NCBI GenBank assembly: GCA_028291285.1
Contig: JAQGIJ010000623.1
Span: forward strand, 1 to 6,521
Origin: Phenylobacterium sp.
Lineage (GTDB): Bacteria > Pseudomonadota > Alphaproteobacteria > Caulobacterales > Caulobacteraceae
Reading direction: 5' to 3'
Length of the DNA: 6,521 bases
Shown: positions 5,856-6,521 of the stretch, in pieces
Position numbering within the stretch: the stretch's first letter is position 1
Layout: the number at the start of each line of letters is the position of its first letter
Notes under the pieces: generated by a model
Database searches by the model: none
Told to the model about the DNA's origin: nothing
What the model saw: only the letters and a program-made list of their open reading frames with translations
Made by a program: the position numbers and the translations under genes

Positions 5856-5875
5856 CCTCTCCCGACCGGGAGAGG
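5856..5875. terminator. CCTCTCCCG/CGGGAGAGG palindrome between mdh and the LprI-domain gene
   Basis: CCTCTCCCG (5856-5864) and CGGGAGAGG (5867-5875) form a stem of at least 8 bp only 8 nt after the mdh stop and 12 nt beyond the stop of the convergent gene. There is no T-run on either side. It is the only structure available to separate the two convergent units, and it resembles the hairpin at 916-938. Confidence 0.5.
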
Positions 5876-5887
5876 TGGGGAGCGTCG

Positions 5888-6521
5888 CTACTGCCCGTCG
5901 TCTGGCGGCGGAGCGCTCGCGGCCATCTCGTCGAGCTCAGCGATGCGCTGGTCGTAGACGCTGGCGAGCGCGTGGCGCGAGCGGTGCGCTGCGTCCTCGC
6001 GGATCGCCATCCAGTCCCGCTGCTCCTGGCGCAGATCCGCCGGGTCAACGCCGGAGCGCATCGCCCGCCGGTAGGCGCGCGCGAGCTGCCGGTCGGCGGC
6101 GGCCAGTCCGGCGTCGGAACAGACCGCCTCCTCCGCGCCCGGCCGGGCGGTGGCGCAGTCGAAGCTCGCCCGCGGGGCGGGCGGAGCCGCCGGCGTCAGG
6201 GCCGGACCATCGGCGACGGCGGGCTCCGGCGGGCTCACAACGGGCGCGGGCGCAGTGGGCGCCGGGCGCGCCGGCGCAACCTCAGGGACCGGCGTGAGGC
6301 TCGCGATCTGCGGAGGGGCCGGGGTCGCGGGCGGGCGGACCGACATCCGGGCGGCCTGGGCCATCTCCGGCGGCAACACCTCGAGGCGGCCCAGCGCCCG
6401 GGGTGCGGCAGTCTCTGGCGGCGGAGGGGTGACGGCGATCGGCACCTGGTCGGCGGACGGCGCGGCGAGCGCGGCGCTGGGCGCCGGGGCCGGCGCGGGG
6501 GTGGCGGGGCGCGTGCGCGCG
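5888..6521 (-). CDS. Pro/Ala-rich protein with C-terminal LprI/DUF1311 domain (5' truncated)
   Basis: The frame is open from its stop (TAG at 5890-5888) to the right edge, so the start lies outside the window and the GTG at 6445 is only an internal codon. The visible part begins with about 120 residues dominated by Pro and Ala (for example PAPTPAPAPAPSAALAAP and ITS continuation VTPPPPE), a likely disordered linker. A compact C-terminal domain of about 75 residues follows: ASFDCATARPGAEEAVCSDA, then LAAADRQLARAYRRAM, then LRQEQRDWMAIREDA and YDQRIAELDEM. This is the LprI/DUF1311 pattern, named for a mycobacterial lysozyme inhibitor. Only the first Cys pair (FDC...AVC) remains; the second pair usual near 'Rd.C...C' is absent. 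Such proteins are normally exported or membrane-anchored with the domain in the periplasm, but the N-terminus is not visible. Inhibitor activity cannot be assumed. Confidence 0.8.
   Translation of the reverse strand, partial: ARTRPATPAPAPAPSAALAAPSADQVPIAVTPPPPETAAPRALGRLEVLPPEMAQAARMSVRPPATPAPPQIASLTPVPEVAPARPAPTAPAPVVSPPEPAVADGPALTPAAPPAPRASFDCATARPGAEEAVCSDAGLAAADRQLARAYRRAMRSGVDPADLRQEQRDWMAIREDAAHRSRHALASVYDQRIAELDEMAASAPPPDDGQ

Overview
The window is about 6.5 kb of very GC-rich chromosomal DNA with short spacers and several Shine-Dalgarno-led starts. The gene content points to an alphaproteobacterium, most likely of the Caulobacterales (Caulobacter/Phenylobacterium type). It has a DUF2794 protein (a family known essentially from Alphaproteobacteria), a DUF1223 protein, an alphaproteobacterial-style Bax inhibitor-1 protein and a HIT protein of the 'NVTPQLHVHVVGR' type. 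The genus is an inference from protein style, not a database match.

Layout, left to right. (1) The 3' end of a DUF1223 gene (+), then about 330 bp without a gene that holds a three-copy short tandem repeat and a large nested hairpin. (2) A DUF2794 gene (+) converging on a BI-1/YccA-family membrane protein gene (-), with two hairpins between them. (3) thpR (+), divergent from the BI-1 gene and convergent with a DUF2237 gene (-). (4) A two-gene operon (+): a HpcH/HpaI-type CoA ester lyase followed 4 nt later by a secreted protein of unknown function. (5) A HIT-family gene (-) convergent with that operon and divergent from mdh. (6) mdh (+), a group-2 ('TGAAGNIG') malate dehydrogenase. (7) A partial gene (-) for a proline/alanine-rich protein ending in an LprI/DUF1311 domain, which runs off the right edge.

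From DUF2794 onward every transcription unit alternates strand, so apart from the lyase pair the genes are separate housekeeping units. The only metabolic link is around malate and acetyl-CoA: the lyase family cleaves or hydrolyses malyl-CoA-type thioesters, and malate dehydrogenase oxidises malate. Whether the two cooperate is an inference.

I found no phage, IS, CRISPR, tRNA, rRNA, toxin-antitoxin or defence system. The points worth a second look are small-scale: two convergent gene pairs whose stop codons interlock in one CTAG, a terminator-like palindrome lying inside the HIT coding region, a near-perfect tandem repeat in the mdh leader, a repeated CCTCTCCC/GGGAGAGG palindrome after two genes, and a group-2 MDH in an apparent alphaproteobacterium.
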